Positions 1 to 7,423 of a DNA stretch of 64,000 nt are shown here, in pieces. The translations under genes were made by a program, and so were the position numbers. Location: contig NZ_JAQUVZ010000003.1 of NCBI RefSeq assembly GCF_028693135.1, forward strand, positions 117,955 through 181,954, in the 5' to 3' direction. The notes beneath the pieces are model-generated. The model was not told the origin of the DNA. It worked only from the letters and a program-made list of their open reading frames with translations, and ran no database searches. Positions within the stretch are counted from its first letter, which is position 1. Every line of letters starts with the position of its first letter. The stretch comes from Methanosarcina sp. (GTDB taxonomy: Archaea > Halobacteriota > Methanosarcinia > Methanosarcinales > Methanosarcinaceae).

Positions 1-603
1 TACTCTGCCGGCTGAAATGTACTGATCCAGTCTTTTTGCAATACTATGCCATGAAGAGAGCGAAAAACTGTAAATATTAACAGTCTTGTATCTGATCTCA
101 TCAAAAGGCCTGACAGTACCACATTGGAATCTCTTAACATGTTGGGATTTATTGACTGTGACAGTGGAACCATTCATCCACGGCTGCATGCGTGCAACGG
201 CAATTCTGTCAGGAAAACACATGTCATCCAGAAGAGATACGTCAAAAACAAGATCACTTTCAATCAGGAGAAAAGGCTCATTAATAATTTTGCGGGCCAT
301 CCAGAGTGAATATATGTTATTGGTGGTCTCATAAAGCGGGCTGAAAATATATTCTATTTTCATTCCGCCAGCTTGCGTTCCCAGAAACTCACGAATACAT
401 TTTTCCTGGTACCCTGTGACCACAACAAGACGTTTGAAGCCTTGCTTTTTCAAATTGATGATAAGTCGTTCAAGTATGGACGCCTCATGAACCATTGTGA
501 GGCATTTTGGTGTATTGCGTGTAAGAGGATAAAGACGACTACCCTTACCAGCTGCCAATAGTAATGCTGTAGTTATAACTCCAGCATCACGATTGCTTCT
601 CAT
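1..603 (-). CDS. Nucleotidyltransferase (partial, runs off left edge), near-identical copy
   Basis: The minus-strand frame is open for 201 codons from an ATG at 601-603 to the first base of the window, so the C-terminus is missing. It carries the glycine-rich nucleotide-binding signature of sugar-phosphate/choline-phosphate nucleotidyltransferases (LLLAAGKGSRLYPLT near residue 15) and the metal-binding acidic motif in LLIESDL. It aligns end to end with the complete gene at 3231-4196, with about ten amino-acid changes, all conservative or near the N-terminus, so both copies look functional. By family it would move a nucleotidyl group from CTP (or another NTP) to a phosphorylated small alcohol or sugar. 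The start is three residues shorter than in the other copy. The duplication may include more genes beyond the edge. Confidence 0.85.
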   Translation of the reverse strand, partial: MRSNRDAGVITTALLLAAGKGSRLYPLTRNTPKCLTMVHEASILERLIINLKKQGFKRLVVVTGYQEKCIREFLGTQAGGMKIEYIFSPLYETTNNIYSLWMARKIINEPFLLIESDLVFDVSLLDDMCFPDRIAVARMQPWMNGSTVTVNKSQHVKRFQCGTVRPFDEIRYKTVNIYSFSLSSWHSIAKRLDQYISAGRV

Positions 604-820
604 CAAAATCAACAGATCTCCCCCCTGTGGAGTTTTATATAGTCAAGAACAGCCTTTGGATTAGAGTGACATAGAAATAGAATTTCATTATGTTTCATAC
701 TAAACACGAAATTAATGATTTTTATATTAGTCTATATGAAAATAATAAGCATTGAGTGTAGCAGAAATATAAGTTAGGAGCAAAGGTAGCTGAATAATTA
801 CAAAAAAAGAAGAGCTGAAA

Positions 821-872
821 CTATGGGGTCAAAATGAGGTTGGATTTTTGGCTCACAAAAATCCCACCATAG
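821..872. other. Strong intergenic hairpin
   Basis: CTATGG (821-826) pairs with CCATAG (867-872), and inside it GGATTTTTG (842-850) pairs perfectly with CAAAAATCC (856-864) around a 5-nt loop. The left side has an 11-nt internal bulge. It lies between the partial nucleotidyltransferase and an unidentified pseudogene, with no gene reading through it. It could be a transcription-end structure or the remains of a mobile element. Confidence 0.4.
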
Positions 873-1016
873 CAGCCCATTCTACTTTTACGTGCCTAAT
901 ATGGCGTTTTTTACTGCAGACTGGTATATATATTGTAGTGGAACCATCGCACAACAACATGAGTTACATACAAAAACTACGCGGCGTAACAAAAACGATA
1001 GCTTGAAGACGAATAC

Positions 1017-1370
1017 TCAGTTGAAAATTGGCTCTCCAAACTCAACATTTCCAACCCCATAATGACGCCATAGATTCAACAACATAATCTTATCCAGGAC
1101 CATGAGAGCGCAGCCATTTATGATACGTGTGGTCCAGCTTTCCGCGTAGAACTACCAGATCATCCCGGCGTACTACCGGAAGCGCTCTGTCACATTTTGA
1201 ATTAACAGATGAATCACGGCGCGAGAACTGTGTAAAACATCGGCTCCGTAAATTATTAACTCATTGCCATTATTAGAGATACATTTCCTGAGTGATTGAT
1301 AGCCATACATATTCTTTATCCCTTGGCTCCTCGTTATTTTGTGTGTGAAACCCTCACAAAAAAAGATACG
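1017..1370 (-). pseudogene. Unidentified gene remnant with at least two frameshifts
   Basis: Reading the minus strand, one frame gives a protein-like stretch (about 1190-1340, containing ELIIYGADVLHSSRAVIH) that hits a stop. The next frame continues with PVVRRDDLVVLRGKLDH and then WLRSHGPG, again ending in a stop. Moving one base gives KIMLLNLWRHYGVGNVEF and then a stop at 1017-1019. The three pieces abut in order, which is what a once-continuous gene with two indels looks like. I do not recognise the family. Its position between the two nucleotidyltransferase copies suggests it decayed after the cluster was duplicated or inserted. Confidence 0.45.
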
Positions 1371-1457
1371 GTCTTGAATTGAAACTTATCTTACACACGA
1401 TAAATGGTGAAGAGCCCTTTTTTTATATTGATTTCTTCAATTTCACGGTTATTTGCT

Positions 1458-2099
1458 TCACAGTATCCAGCTATAGATGGCTGTTAATCCCGTGACATAA
1501 ACCCCGAGAGCATAAAACCACCTTCCGGTAAACTTGGGCGTTCGGACCGGTGCTAAATTAAATACAGCCATAACCATAAACATTGTATATATAATGACTG
1601 TAAAAATTGTATGGCCAAATAAACCGTTAAACAGAAAGACAAAAGCAAGAATAATGACATTGTTGTCAAGTGCCAATCCCATGTATGTTGAATCATCGAC
1701 GAGGCCGAAAACATTGAAATAACTCAACCGTATTGCACTGGTAGCGACAATCACGAATGCTCCAGGTAAGAACCATGGACTGAATTCTCCATAGCTCAAG
1801 AGAAAAACAGCGGGACAAATTCCAAAACTTACAATATCTATCAATGAGTCAAGCTGTCCCCCGAAAGCTCGATATTCATCAGTTCGTCCCTTCATCCGAC
1901 GGGCAATGATTCCATCTCCCCAGTCAAAAAAAACAGCCCAAATCATTCCAATTATCGCAATCGGAAAATTACCTAATATAGCAAAGTATATACTAAGGAC
2001 CGCACAGAACAGCCCTGCAAGCGAACATATATTTGGAAGATCTCGGGCGAAAGTAAGCATTCCTGTCTTATGTGATTGTTGATGTTGCGAATCATTCAT
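1458..2099 (-). CDS. CDP-alcohol phosphatidyltransferase, PssA-like membrane enzyme
   Basis: This 213-residue protein has about six hydrophobic segments and the family signature D-x2-D-G-x2-A-R followed by G-x3-D-x3-D (DWGDGIIARR, then GGQLDSLIDIVSFG, residues about 58-95). The LDSLIDIVSFG form is close to that of phosphatidylserine synthases. Enzymes of this family displace CMP from a CDP-alcohol with a second alcohol in the membrane, making phospholipids. Its start overlaps the stop of the aminotransferase-like gene upstream by 4 bp (ATGA), so the two are translationally coupled. With the nucleotidyltransferase two genes upstream, a plausible role is to attach a phospho-alcohol head group to an archaeol lipid; classical archaetidylserine synthesis is the alternative. 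Confidence 0.85.
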   Translation of the reverse strand: MNDSQHQQSHKTGMLTFARDLPNICSLAGLFCAVLSIYFAILGNFPIAIIGMIWAVFFDWGDGIIARRMKGRTDEYRAFGGQLDSLIDIVSFGICPAVFLLSYGEFSPWFLPGAFVIVATSAIRLSYFNVFGLVDDSTYMGLALDNNVIILAFVFLFNGLFGHTIFTVIIYTMFMVMAVFNLAPVRTPKFTGRWFYALGVYVTGLTAIYSWIL

Positions 2100-3217
2100 T
2101 GGGATACTTCCACTTTATTCAAATCAATGATATCTGCCAATGCTTCAACTAATTTGCAATTTTCGTTTTCAGTACGGCTGGCAATACGAATATAACGATC
2201 AGAATCAGGTAAAGTTTTGTCCTGGCAGTGTTTTATGTACATGTTATGTTCAATAAACAATTTCCGCGTGATTTCAGGACCACTTTGTGCATAATCTGGG
2301 AGGCGGCAGAAAACAAAGTTTGCATCAGGTTTGTAAACAGTCATTCCCGGGATAGCACACAGGTTTTTATATAGATTGTCCCTGTCGGTCCGTACCTGTT
2401 TGCAGCTTTCGACAAACTCCTGTCTGTAATCGGGCAAAAGCCGCAGAAACTCTTCGGCAAATCCGTTAATATTCCAGATATGTACGCCTTTCCTTACAGC
2501 TTCAGCAAATGCTGAATTTGCAGTTAGCATATAACCTATTCTGAGACCGCAGATACCATAGGCTTTGCTCATGCTTTTAAGGATTGCCACATTTGGGTAA
2601 CGTTCTATTTCATTTTCCAGGCTTGTTTGATCCGGATTAGATACAAAATCCATGAAGGATTCATCGACGATCAGCATACAGTCATGATTTGCAAGTTTTT
2701 GTGCAAGAGATATTAAATCGGACCTGGGAACCAGCATAGATGTTGGATTATTAGGTGTTACCACAACAGCAATATCTGCTTTAACCTTGATCGCTTCAGT
2801 AGCAAACTTATCTACATCCAATTGAAAAGATGGACATTCAAGGGGGAATTCAACTACCTGGCCTTCCGGTGCTGCATTCGCATATTCATTAAAAGAGGGC
2901 ACTGGAACAATTAACTTGCTGGATATGTGGCCTGATATAATTTTGATCAGTTCGGCAGCGCCGTTTCCTACAACGATTCTTTCAGCAGGTTGATGGATCA
3001 GATTACCTATAAGACCGGCAAGAGCATCCTGTGCAATCGGGTAGTTAAGGACAATGTCGTGAATTTGATTTTTAAAGCTTGTAAAAACTGCCTCTGGGGG
3101 GAAATATAGATTGTAAAGATAAGCATGATCTATAAATCCATGATGATAGTAACCACCATGCTGTCCGGAAACGAATTCGTATTTTTCAGTTTGAGTCTTA
3201 TAATTATACTGCATCAT
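2096..3217 (-). CDS. CobD-like PLP-dependent aminotransferase/decarboxylase (class I/II fold)
   Basis: This is a PLP fold-type I enzyme of about 373 residues. The N-terminal HGG motif (GQHGG), VVGNGAAELI, TPNNPTS, the aspartate in LIVDESFMDF, the probable PLP lysine in SMSKAYG and the C-terminal arginine in RIASRTENE together resemble threonine-phosphate decarboxylase (CobD) and histidinol-phosphate aminotransferase. I chose the ATG at 3217 because AAGGA lies just upstream; the frame itself is open to 3277. It sits between a nucleotidyltransferase (14 bp upstream) and a CDP-alcohol phosphatidyltransferase (overlapping). CobD-like enzymes can decarboxylate phosphoserine or phosphothreonine, so phosphoethanolamine or phospho-aminopropanol supply is a reasonable inference. 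A true transaminase making an amino-alcohol or aminophosphonate precursor is not excluded. Confidence 0.8.
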   Translation of the reverse strand: MMQYNYKTQTEKYEFVSGQHGGYYHHGFIDHAYLYNLYFPPEAVFTSFKNQIHDIVLNYPIAQDALAGLIGNLIHQPAERIVVGNGAAELIKIISGHISSKLIVPVPSFNEYANAAPEGQVVEFPLECPSFQLDVDKFATEAIKVKADIAVVVTPNNPTSMLVPRSDLISLAQKLANHDCMLIVDESFMDFVSNPDQTSLENEIERYPNVAILKSMSKAYGICGLRIGYMLTANSAFAEAVRKGVHIWNINGFAEEFLRLLPDYRQEFVESCKQVRTDRDNLYKNLCAIPGMTVYKPDANFVFCRLPDYAQSGPEITRKLFIEHNMYIKHCQDKTLPDSDRYIRIASRTENENCKLVEALADIIDLNKVEVSQ

Positions 3218-3230
3218 GTATTTTCCTTCT

Positions 3231-4196
3231 TTATTTGTTTTTAGGTGGCACTTCTGTTTTTGGAGTCTTAGCCTCAAGAATTGGTTTTAAATTTAAATAA
3301 TTGGACGGAGGGAATGACCTTAAACCGGAAATTGAACGAGTAATCGTTTCCTTCTCCCTTCTTTTTGTTTGTTGAAAATGCGGCCTTGATATTCCGGAGG
3401 TATATGGCATGATATTGTTAGGAATTATTGTTTCAGATTTGTCTGCCGAAAATAGTTTCTCAGCTTCTGCCAGGTCCTTAACTGTATCTATTTCATACCA
3501 TCGCTTGCTGTCAAAAGAGACTGTTTTAAGAGAGAGGCTACCATCAACCACCATTTCCGCAAATACGGTTTCATAATAGTCGTTTACTCTGCCGGCTGAA
3601 ATGTACTGATCCAGTCTTTTTGCAATACTATGCCATGAAGAGAGCGAAAAACTGTAAATATTAACAGTCTTGTATCTGATCTCATCAAAAGGCCTGACAG
3701 TACCACATTGGAATCTCTTAACATGTTGGGATTTATTGACTGTGACAGTGGAACCATTCATCCACGGCTGCATGCGTGCAACGGCAATTTTGTCAGGAAA
3801 ACACATGTCATCCAGAAGAGATACGTCAAAAATAAGATCACTTTCAATCAGGAGAAAAGGCTCATTAATAATTTTACGGGCCATCCAGAGTGAATATATG
3901 TTATTGGTGGTCGCATAAAGGGGGCTGAAAATATATTCGATTTTCATTCCACCAGCCCGCGTTCCAAGAAACTCACGAATACATTTTTCCTGGAACCCTG
4001 TGACCACAACAAGACGTTTGAAGCCTTGTTTTTTCAAATTGATGACAAGTCGTTCAAGCATAGATGCTTTATGAACCATTGTAAGGCATTTTGGTGTGTC
4101 GCGTGTCAAAGGATAAAGACGACTACCCTTACCAGCTGCCAATAGTAATGCTGTAGTTATGACTCCAGTATCACTATTGCAGTGATTCGAATTCAT
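3231..4196 (-). CDS. Nucleotidyltransferase, choline-phosphate/sugar-1-phosphate type
   Basis: The 321-residue protein has the NTP-transferase signature LLLAAGKGSRLYPLT (about residues 18-32), the TPKCL segment, LIESDL with its acidic metal ligand (about 118-123), and a C-terminal RWYEIDTVKDLAEAEKLF typical of LicC-like and related enzymes. After about residue 250 comes a poorly conserved basic tail. Members join CTP or another NTP to a phosphorylated small molecule. It is the first gene of a tight minus-strand operon with the CobD-like enzyme and the CDP-alcohol transferase, so a CDP-activated amino-alcohol is the likely product. A second copy, about 95% identical by eye, lies at 1-603. Confidence 0.85.
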   Translation of the reverse strand: MNSNHCNSDTGVITTALLLAAGKGSRLYPLTRDTPKCLTMVHKASMLERLVINLKKQGFKRLVVVTGFQEKCIREFLGTRAGGMKIEYIFSPLYATTNNIYSLWMARKIINEPFLLIESDLIFDVSLLDDMCFPDKIAVARMQPWMNGSTVTVNKSQHVKRFQCGTVRPFDEIRYKTVNIYSFSLSSWHSIAKRLDQYISAGRVNDYYETVFAEMVVDGSLSLKTVSFDSKRWYEIDTVKDLAEAEKLFSADKSETIIPNNIMPYTSGISRPHFQQTKRREKETITRSISGLRSFPPSNYLNLKPILEAKTPKTEVPPKNK

Positions 4197-4346
4197 TGTA
4201 AATCCAATTGGCTATTGTTCATCGTTTATATATTGGTTGTTACCTGTGTTAAATAGGTTGTAAAGAAGTTGTGATTATATTGACCAATTTCACTTAAGCC
4301 GCTAATTTTCTTTTAATATTTGGGGTGAATTATTTTATATAGATCT

Positions 4347-4396
4347 TAGCAATTTTGAATGTTAATAGCAATTTTGAATGTTAAATTATATATAAA
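4347..4396 (+). promoter_or_regulatory. Ferredoxin promoter with perfect 19-bp tandem repeat
   Basis: TAGCAATTTTGAATGTTAA occurs twice back to back, at 4347-4365 and 4366-4384, immediately upstream of a TATA-like sequence (atatataaaa, about 4387-4396). The ferredoxin start is about 55 bp further on. Two exact copies abutting the TATA box, where factor B and regulators bind, suggest an operator or upstream activator site. A chance slippage duplication is the alternative. Confidence 0.5.
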
Positions 4397-4448
4397 AATC
4401 CTCTTATTTACTCTTATTGTGATAGAAACACAATAGGGGAAGTGAAAT

Positions 4449-4679
4449 ATGGCTGATAAGACAGATAAAGTTGCGGAAAATGTTCCAGGACCTTATTATG
4501 TAGATTATGACTGTATCGCATGTAACTTATGTGTGGATACATCACCAGAGAACTTTAAAATGACTGAAGATGACTCTAACGCTTATGTATATAAACAGCC
4601 GGACACTGATGAGGAAAAGGAAGCCTGTAAGGAGGCATTGGCAGACTGCCCGGTTGAGGCAATAGGAAACGACGGCTAA
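4449..4679 (+). CDS. Single-cluster ferredoxin
   Basis: This acidic protein of 76 residues has C22-x2-C25-x2-C28 and a late C67-P, the pattern of monocluster [4Fe-4S] ferredoxins of the Thermotoga/Bacillus type; C60 is an extra cysteine. The second CxxCxxCxxxCP motif of clostridial two-cluster ferredoxins is absent. It would carry single electrons in the cytoplasm for low-potential redox enzymes. A GGGGAAGTGA ribosome-binding site precedes the ATG. It stands alone, with its own promoter upstream and a T-rich stretch after the stop. Confidence 0.92.
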   Translation: MADKTDKVAENVPGPYYVDYDCIACNLCVDTSPENFKMTEDDSNAYVYKQPDTDEEKEACKEALADCPVEAIGNDG

Positions 4680-4703
4680 AATGGCCTGTTCGATTTAAGC
4701 TAG

Positions 4704-4722
4704 TTTCCTTAATTTTTTTGAT
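4704..4722 (+). terminator. T-rich terminator after ferredoxin
   Basis: A run of thymines (ttaatttttttgatc) lies about 30 bp after the ferredoxin stop, as is usual for archaeal intrinsic termination. Confidence 0.45.
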
Positions 4723-4802
4723 CATCTATTTTTCATTAGACTCACATTTCAAATTCTGGCATTTCTGTACAAATCCATGGTACAAATGTGCCAATTAGTT
4801 AA

Positions 4803-5010
4803 GATAATATTTCATTGGTCTTCGGTTAAGGAATTTTCTTGCCTGAAAGTATCGATTTTGCATTAGAAGTCTACCTTAAATTTTGGCCTGATTACATGAA
4901 ATCGATACCGTGTCCAGTCCTCAATTTCTAAAAATATTTGATAACTGTTGTGGGAATGGAGGTAATTTATCACGATTCCTCACTTAACCGAAGACGCATG
5001 GATAATATTT
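4803..5010. mobile_element. MITE-like element with terminal inverted repeats and 10-bp target duplication
   Basis: The ends CATTGGTCTTCGGTTAAG (4813-4830) and, on the other strand, CATGCGTCTTCGGTTAAG (4983-5000) are 18-bp inverted repeats with two mismatches. They bound a 188-bp segment with no ORF. The sequence GATAATATTT occurs directly outside both ends (4803-4812 and 5001-5010), as a 10-bp target-site duplication would. Inside, GTATCGATTT (4849-4858) and AAATCGATAC (4899-4908) form a second inverted repeat. This is the structure of a miniature inverted-repeat element mobilised in trans, perhaps by an IS4-type transposase given the long duplication. Confidence 0.7.
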
Positions 5011-5151
5011 ATTAAATGACCAATATATAGGAATTATTTACCCCTGTCGGCAGGGGGTCGAAATGTGGATTAGAGCAATTTCTCTGGTTATTTAAAGGTT
5101 TTCTACAGTTTTTATCGTTTTTACCGTTTTCATGCAGGGATTTTCTATCCA

Positions 5152-6024
5152 TTACTCTAATAACCCGATTTTGGAATAAATTCTGGAGAGCCCCTGAAGG
5201 GTGGAATACCCTTTTCTTGTAATGATATAGTCTCCGCGTTCACTTCGCTGTAAAACCATGCCTGTATCAAGCAGTTTTTGCAGGTGAAATAGCAGGTTTC
5301 CACCGCGAAGCCCGGTGAGTTTAGAAAGTTCGGAAAAGGTCTTACTTTCTCCTGAGAGGGCTTTTAGCATAATGAGACGCTGTTTGTTGGCAATGGGTTC
5401 GCAGATTTCTGGGACCATTTTTTCAGGCTTGATTTCGCTGATGTCGGGCTGCTCTGCATCTTCTGTCCTGTCTTCGTATATCTGGAGGGAACGCATTAGC
5501 CTGACCTGTTTTTCAAAAAGGGTAGAAGCTTCCGAAAAACACTTGCTGCACTTTTCGGTTTTTGCATGCTTTTTCAGTTCTACCAACTTTTCCCTGTATA
5601 TTTTGACGGTTTCGGAGCCGACATTCTCTTTTCCGACAAGGCCTGCAGTTTCCTGCAAAAGGTCCCGGAAAGAGATCTCACAGAATTCCCGCATCTGGCA
5701 GTCCCGGGTCATCCCGTTTTCCATGCGCTCGCCAGCCTCCTCGCAGAGGTAGTTTATCATGGGTTTCATGAAGTTTTTCTTCATCTCGGAAATCATGGTC
5801 TCTATATGCTGCTGGTTTGCCCGCTGCAGGAAACGGGAAAACTCATTGCGAAGGGAAGTAATTTCTTTTTTTATGGAGTGTAGTTCTTCAAAGTAGTTGC
5901 TCTCAACATTGTATTTTGAAAAATAGTCAGGAACATTTTCAAGTGAACTTACGGGTTCCCCGGTTACTGACTGTGTATTCTTTCCTTTTAAGTTTGGGCT
6001 TTCTGTCAGGGTTTCGGAGTTCAT
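5152..6024 (-). CDS. ArsR-like winged-helix transcriptional regulator with Cys motifs
   Basis: This 290-residue protein has a low-complexity N-terminus, a helical middle region and a C-terminal winged helix (about residues 205-285: IANKQRLIMLKALS, then TFSELSKLTGL, then the wing RSERGDYIITRKG). The middle contains DCQMREFC and KCSKCF, which could bind a metal or cluster. It resembles the Methanosarcina ArsR-type regulators, some of which control methyltransferase genes, but I cannot assign the target. It is divergent from the small Cys-containing gene at 6263, whose promoter carries a dyad-type element, so that shared intergenic region is a candidate site. A GGAAGG precedes the chosen ATG. 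Confidence 0.75.
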   Translation of the reverse strand: MNSETLTESPNLKGKNTQSVTGEPVSSLENVPDYFSKYNVESNYFEELHSIKKEITSLRNEFSRFLQRANQQHIETMISEMKKNFMKPMINYLCEEAGERMENGMTRDCQMREFCEISFRDLLQETAGLVGKENVGSETVKIYREKLVELKKHAKTEKCSKCFSEASTLFEKQVRLMRSLQIYEDRTEDAEQPDISEIKPEKMVPEICEPIANKQRLIMLKALSGESKTFSELSKLTGLRGGNLLFHLQKLLDTGMVLQRSERGDYIITRKGYSTLQGLSRIYSKIGLLE

Positions 6025-6116
6025 GTCGGGTACCTTCCTGTGCTACAGTTTACATTGAAATGGTTTTAACTTTTTCGCAAAATAATTCTACTTTATTATG
6101 AACTCTCTTAATTAAG

Positions 6117-6200
6117 GGTCATTTTTCTGTACTGGGTGTCAATTGTACATAATCATGACGCTCATATTTATATGTATATAGTACTTTTTAAAATAAGATA
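6117..6200 (+). promoter_or_regulatory. Promoter with GGTCAT / TGTAC / ATGACGCTCA element (copy 1)
   Basis: In order it contains GGTCAT (6117-6122), TGTAC (6128-6132), TGTACA (6144-6149) and ATGACGCTCA (6155-6164), followed by an AT-rich TATA region (about 6165-6185). The same words at nearly the same spacing precede the paralogous gene at 7424. GTCAT and ATGAC are inverted copies of each other. The conservation stands out against otherwise unrelated flanks, which suggests a regulator-binding site. Confidence 0.65.
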
Positions 6201-6262
6201 TGTATATAGCACTTTTTAAAATAAGTATACTATATATTAGATAATATATGGAGGCCTAGATA

Positions 6263-6613
6263 ATGGATATGATAGAATACCATGCTCCATGGAGGCATTT
6301 TTGCCTTTCATCGGCATATGAAAATGTACAGTCCCCACAAAACGAAGAATACGAAGCACCGAGTTTCGTTGACATGACTGACTATACGCACCCCGTCACT
6401 GCTTTTGTTTTGAATGCCAGTGGTGAACAGCTTGAAGCCTTCGGCTACCTTAACAAATGGATGCAGCACTACGGAATCAGGTTCTGCAACTCCGACTCTT
6501 GTGAGTGCGAGGACACCGAAGCCTTCCAGGGAGCTTTACAGTTTGCAAGTCAACGCCTTAGTTTGTCAGGTCAACACCTTAGTATGTCAGATCAACGCCC
6601 TGACATAAAGTAA
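6263..6613 (+). CDS. Small Cys-containing protein, paralogue of the 7424 gene
   Basis: The family is not one I can name. Of the 116 residues, the middle (about 45-97: VTAFVLNASGEQLEAFGYLNKWM, then a short C-x5-C-x-C cluster, then EAFQGALQFASQRLS) matches the 66-residue protein at 7424 along its whole length. The first 45 residues and the last 20 are extra; the tail is encoded by 21-bp tandem repeats. The Cys cluster could hold zinc. Here the helical EQL-AFG-L--WM segment is the most conserved part. Start: ATG after GGAGG at 6250-6254. It is transcribed from the motif-bearing promoter upstream and followed by two hairpins. Confidence 0.7.
   Translation: MDMIEYHAPWRHFCLSSAYENVQSPQNEEYEAPSFVDMTDYTHPVTAFVLNASGEQLEAFGYLNKWMQHYGIRFCNSDSCECEDTEAFQGALQFASQRLSLSGQHLSMSDQRPDIK
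6550..6602 (+). repeat. 21-bp tandem repeat inside the coding sequence
   Basis: About two and a half copies of a 21-bp unit (core GTCAACGCCTTAGT, with variants) make up the 3' end of the 6263 gene and encode a repeating Q-R/H-L-S pattern. The paralogue at 7424 lacks this extension, so the tail was probably added by slippage. Confidence 0.6.
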
Positions 6614-6700
6614 GTAGATACACACCTATCTTTTCATAGTGCGACAGACCTTTGCCGCTTTTAATTCACACACCATCATGCGGCAAACGTGTATCTACTT
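6612..6700 (+). ncRNA. Long hairpin downstream of small Cys gene
   Basis: AAGTAGATACAC (6612-6623) pairs perfectly with GTGTATCTACTT (6689-6700), and TTTGCCGC (6651-6658) pairs with GCGGCAAA (6680-6687). The left arm has a 27-nt internal loop and the right arm one unpaired base. It starts inside the stop codon of the 6263 gene, so it would fold in that mRNA's 3' end or as a processed small RNA. Confidence 0.5.
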
Positions 6701-6710
6701 TATTTACATA

Positions 6711-6763
6711 GGGCTTATGTAGACTGGGGATAAACTGTCATTTATCCTTCAGGCAATAAGCCC
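6711..6763 (+). ncRNA. Second nested hairpin in the same 3' region
   Basis: GGGCTTAT (6711-6718) pairs with ATAAGCCC (6756-6763), enclosing a perfect inner stem GGATAAA (6728-6734) with TTTATCC (6741-6747). It lies 10 nt after the first hairpin. No U-run follows directly, so it is not a plain terminator; a 3'-UTR regulatory or stabilising structure is more likely. Confidence 0.5.
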
Positions 6764-7232
6764 TAATGTTCTTAAGTATGTTATCTTATCAATATTTTGC
6801 TATATCGACCCGCGTTATTATAATAATCAATATTATTTTACTATATATATATATTACGGTTGGGTTTTGCCGGATTAGCCAGGCTTTTATTTCTGGATTT
6901 CATATTCTACAGTGCTTATACATATCTTTTCTATCTACTTCACTGTTCGTTTTCCGGCTTTAAAATTTGTCTGAATAGTCAAGCTGCCGTCTTTCTAAAT
7001 AATTGGGTTTTTGTCATTTCCCACAAAATACCTTATTTTTCAATAATCTTTGATAATAAGGCTTATTTTGTAAAAAAATTTATTTAAATCAATTTAAAAT
7101 CTATTTAAAGTAATAATATATCAATGATTTTGAATATAGAGATTTTTAATCAGTTAATCGTGAAAATAACTACGTTTTAATTTTAAACACATAATCAATA
7201 TGTATACCTTTACGCAAAAATATAAAAAGTCG
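6764..7232. other. AT-rich intergenic DNA, no gene seen
   Basis: Open frames here are AT-driven and hydrophobic, with no ribosome-binding site or recognisable domain. I see no RNA gene. Confidence 0.5.
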
Positions 7233-7292
7233 GGGTAAAAAGTAGGGTGAAAAGAAGGGTAAAAAGTAGGGTAAAAAGTAGGGTAAAAATAG
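7233..7292. repeat. 12-bp tandem repeat, five copies
   Basis: The unit GGGTAAAAAGTA is repeated five times with one or two changes. It lies about 40 bp upstream of the second motif-bearing promoter. Confidence 0.8.
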
Positions 7293-7331
7293 ATATATTT
7301 GCCACAAATGTCCCAATTATTAAATTTATAA

Positions 7332-7400
7332 GGTCATATTTATGTACAAAAACAGGGGATGTACAGAATTATGACGCTCAAGTATATAAATATATACAGC
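7332..7400 (+). promoter_or_regulatory. Promoter with GGTCAT / TGTAC / ATGACGCTCA element (copy 2)
   Basis: GGTCAT (7332-7337), TGTAC (7343-7347), TGTACA (7360-7365) and ATGACGCTCA (7371-7380) repeat the layout seen before the 6263 gene. GGTCAT to ATGACGCTCA is 39 bp here and 38 bp there. A TATA-like tatataaatatata follows at about 7383-7396. Confidence 0.65.
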
Positions 7401-7423
7401 TTTTTAGAGTCCGGTGATAATGA

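Noticed and set aside
5566..5883. Plus-strand frame inside the regulator gene
   Set aside because: Antisense shadow of the regulator at 5152-6024.
6766..7087. Overlapping plus-strand frames after the two hairpins
   Set aside because: AT-rich, no start context; not conserved between the overlapping frames.
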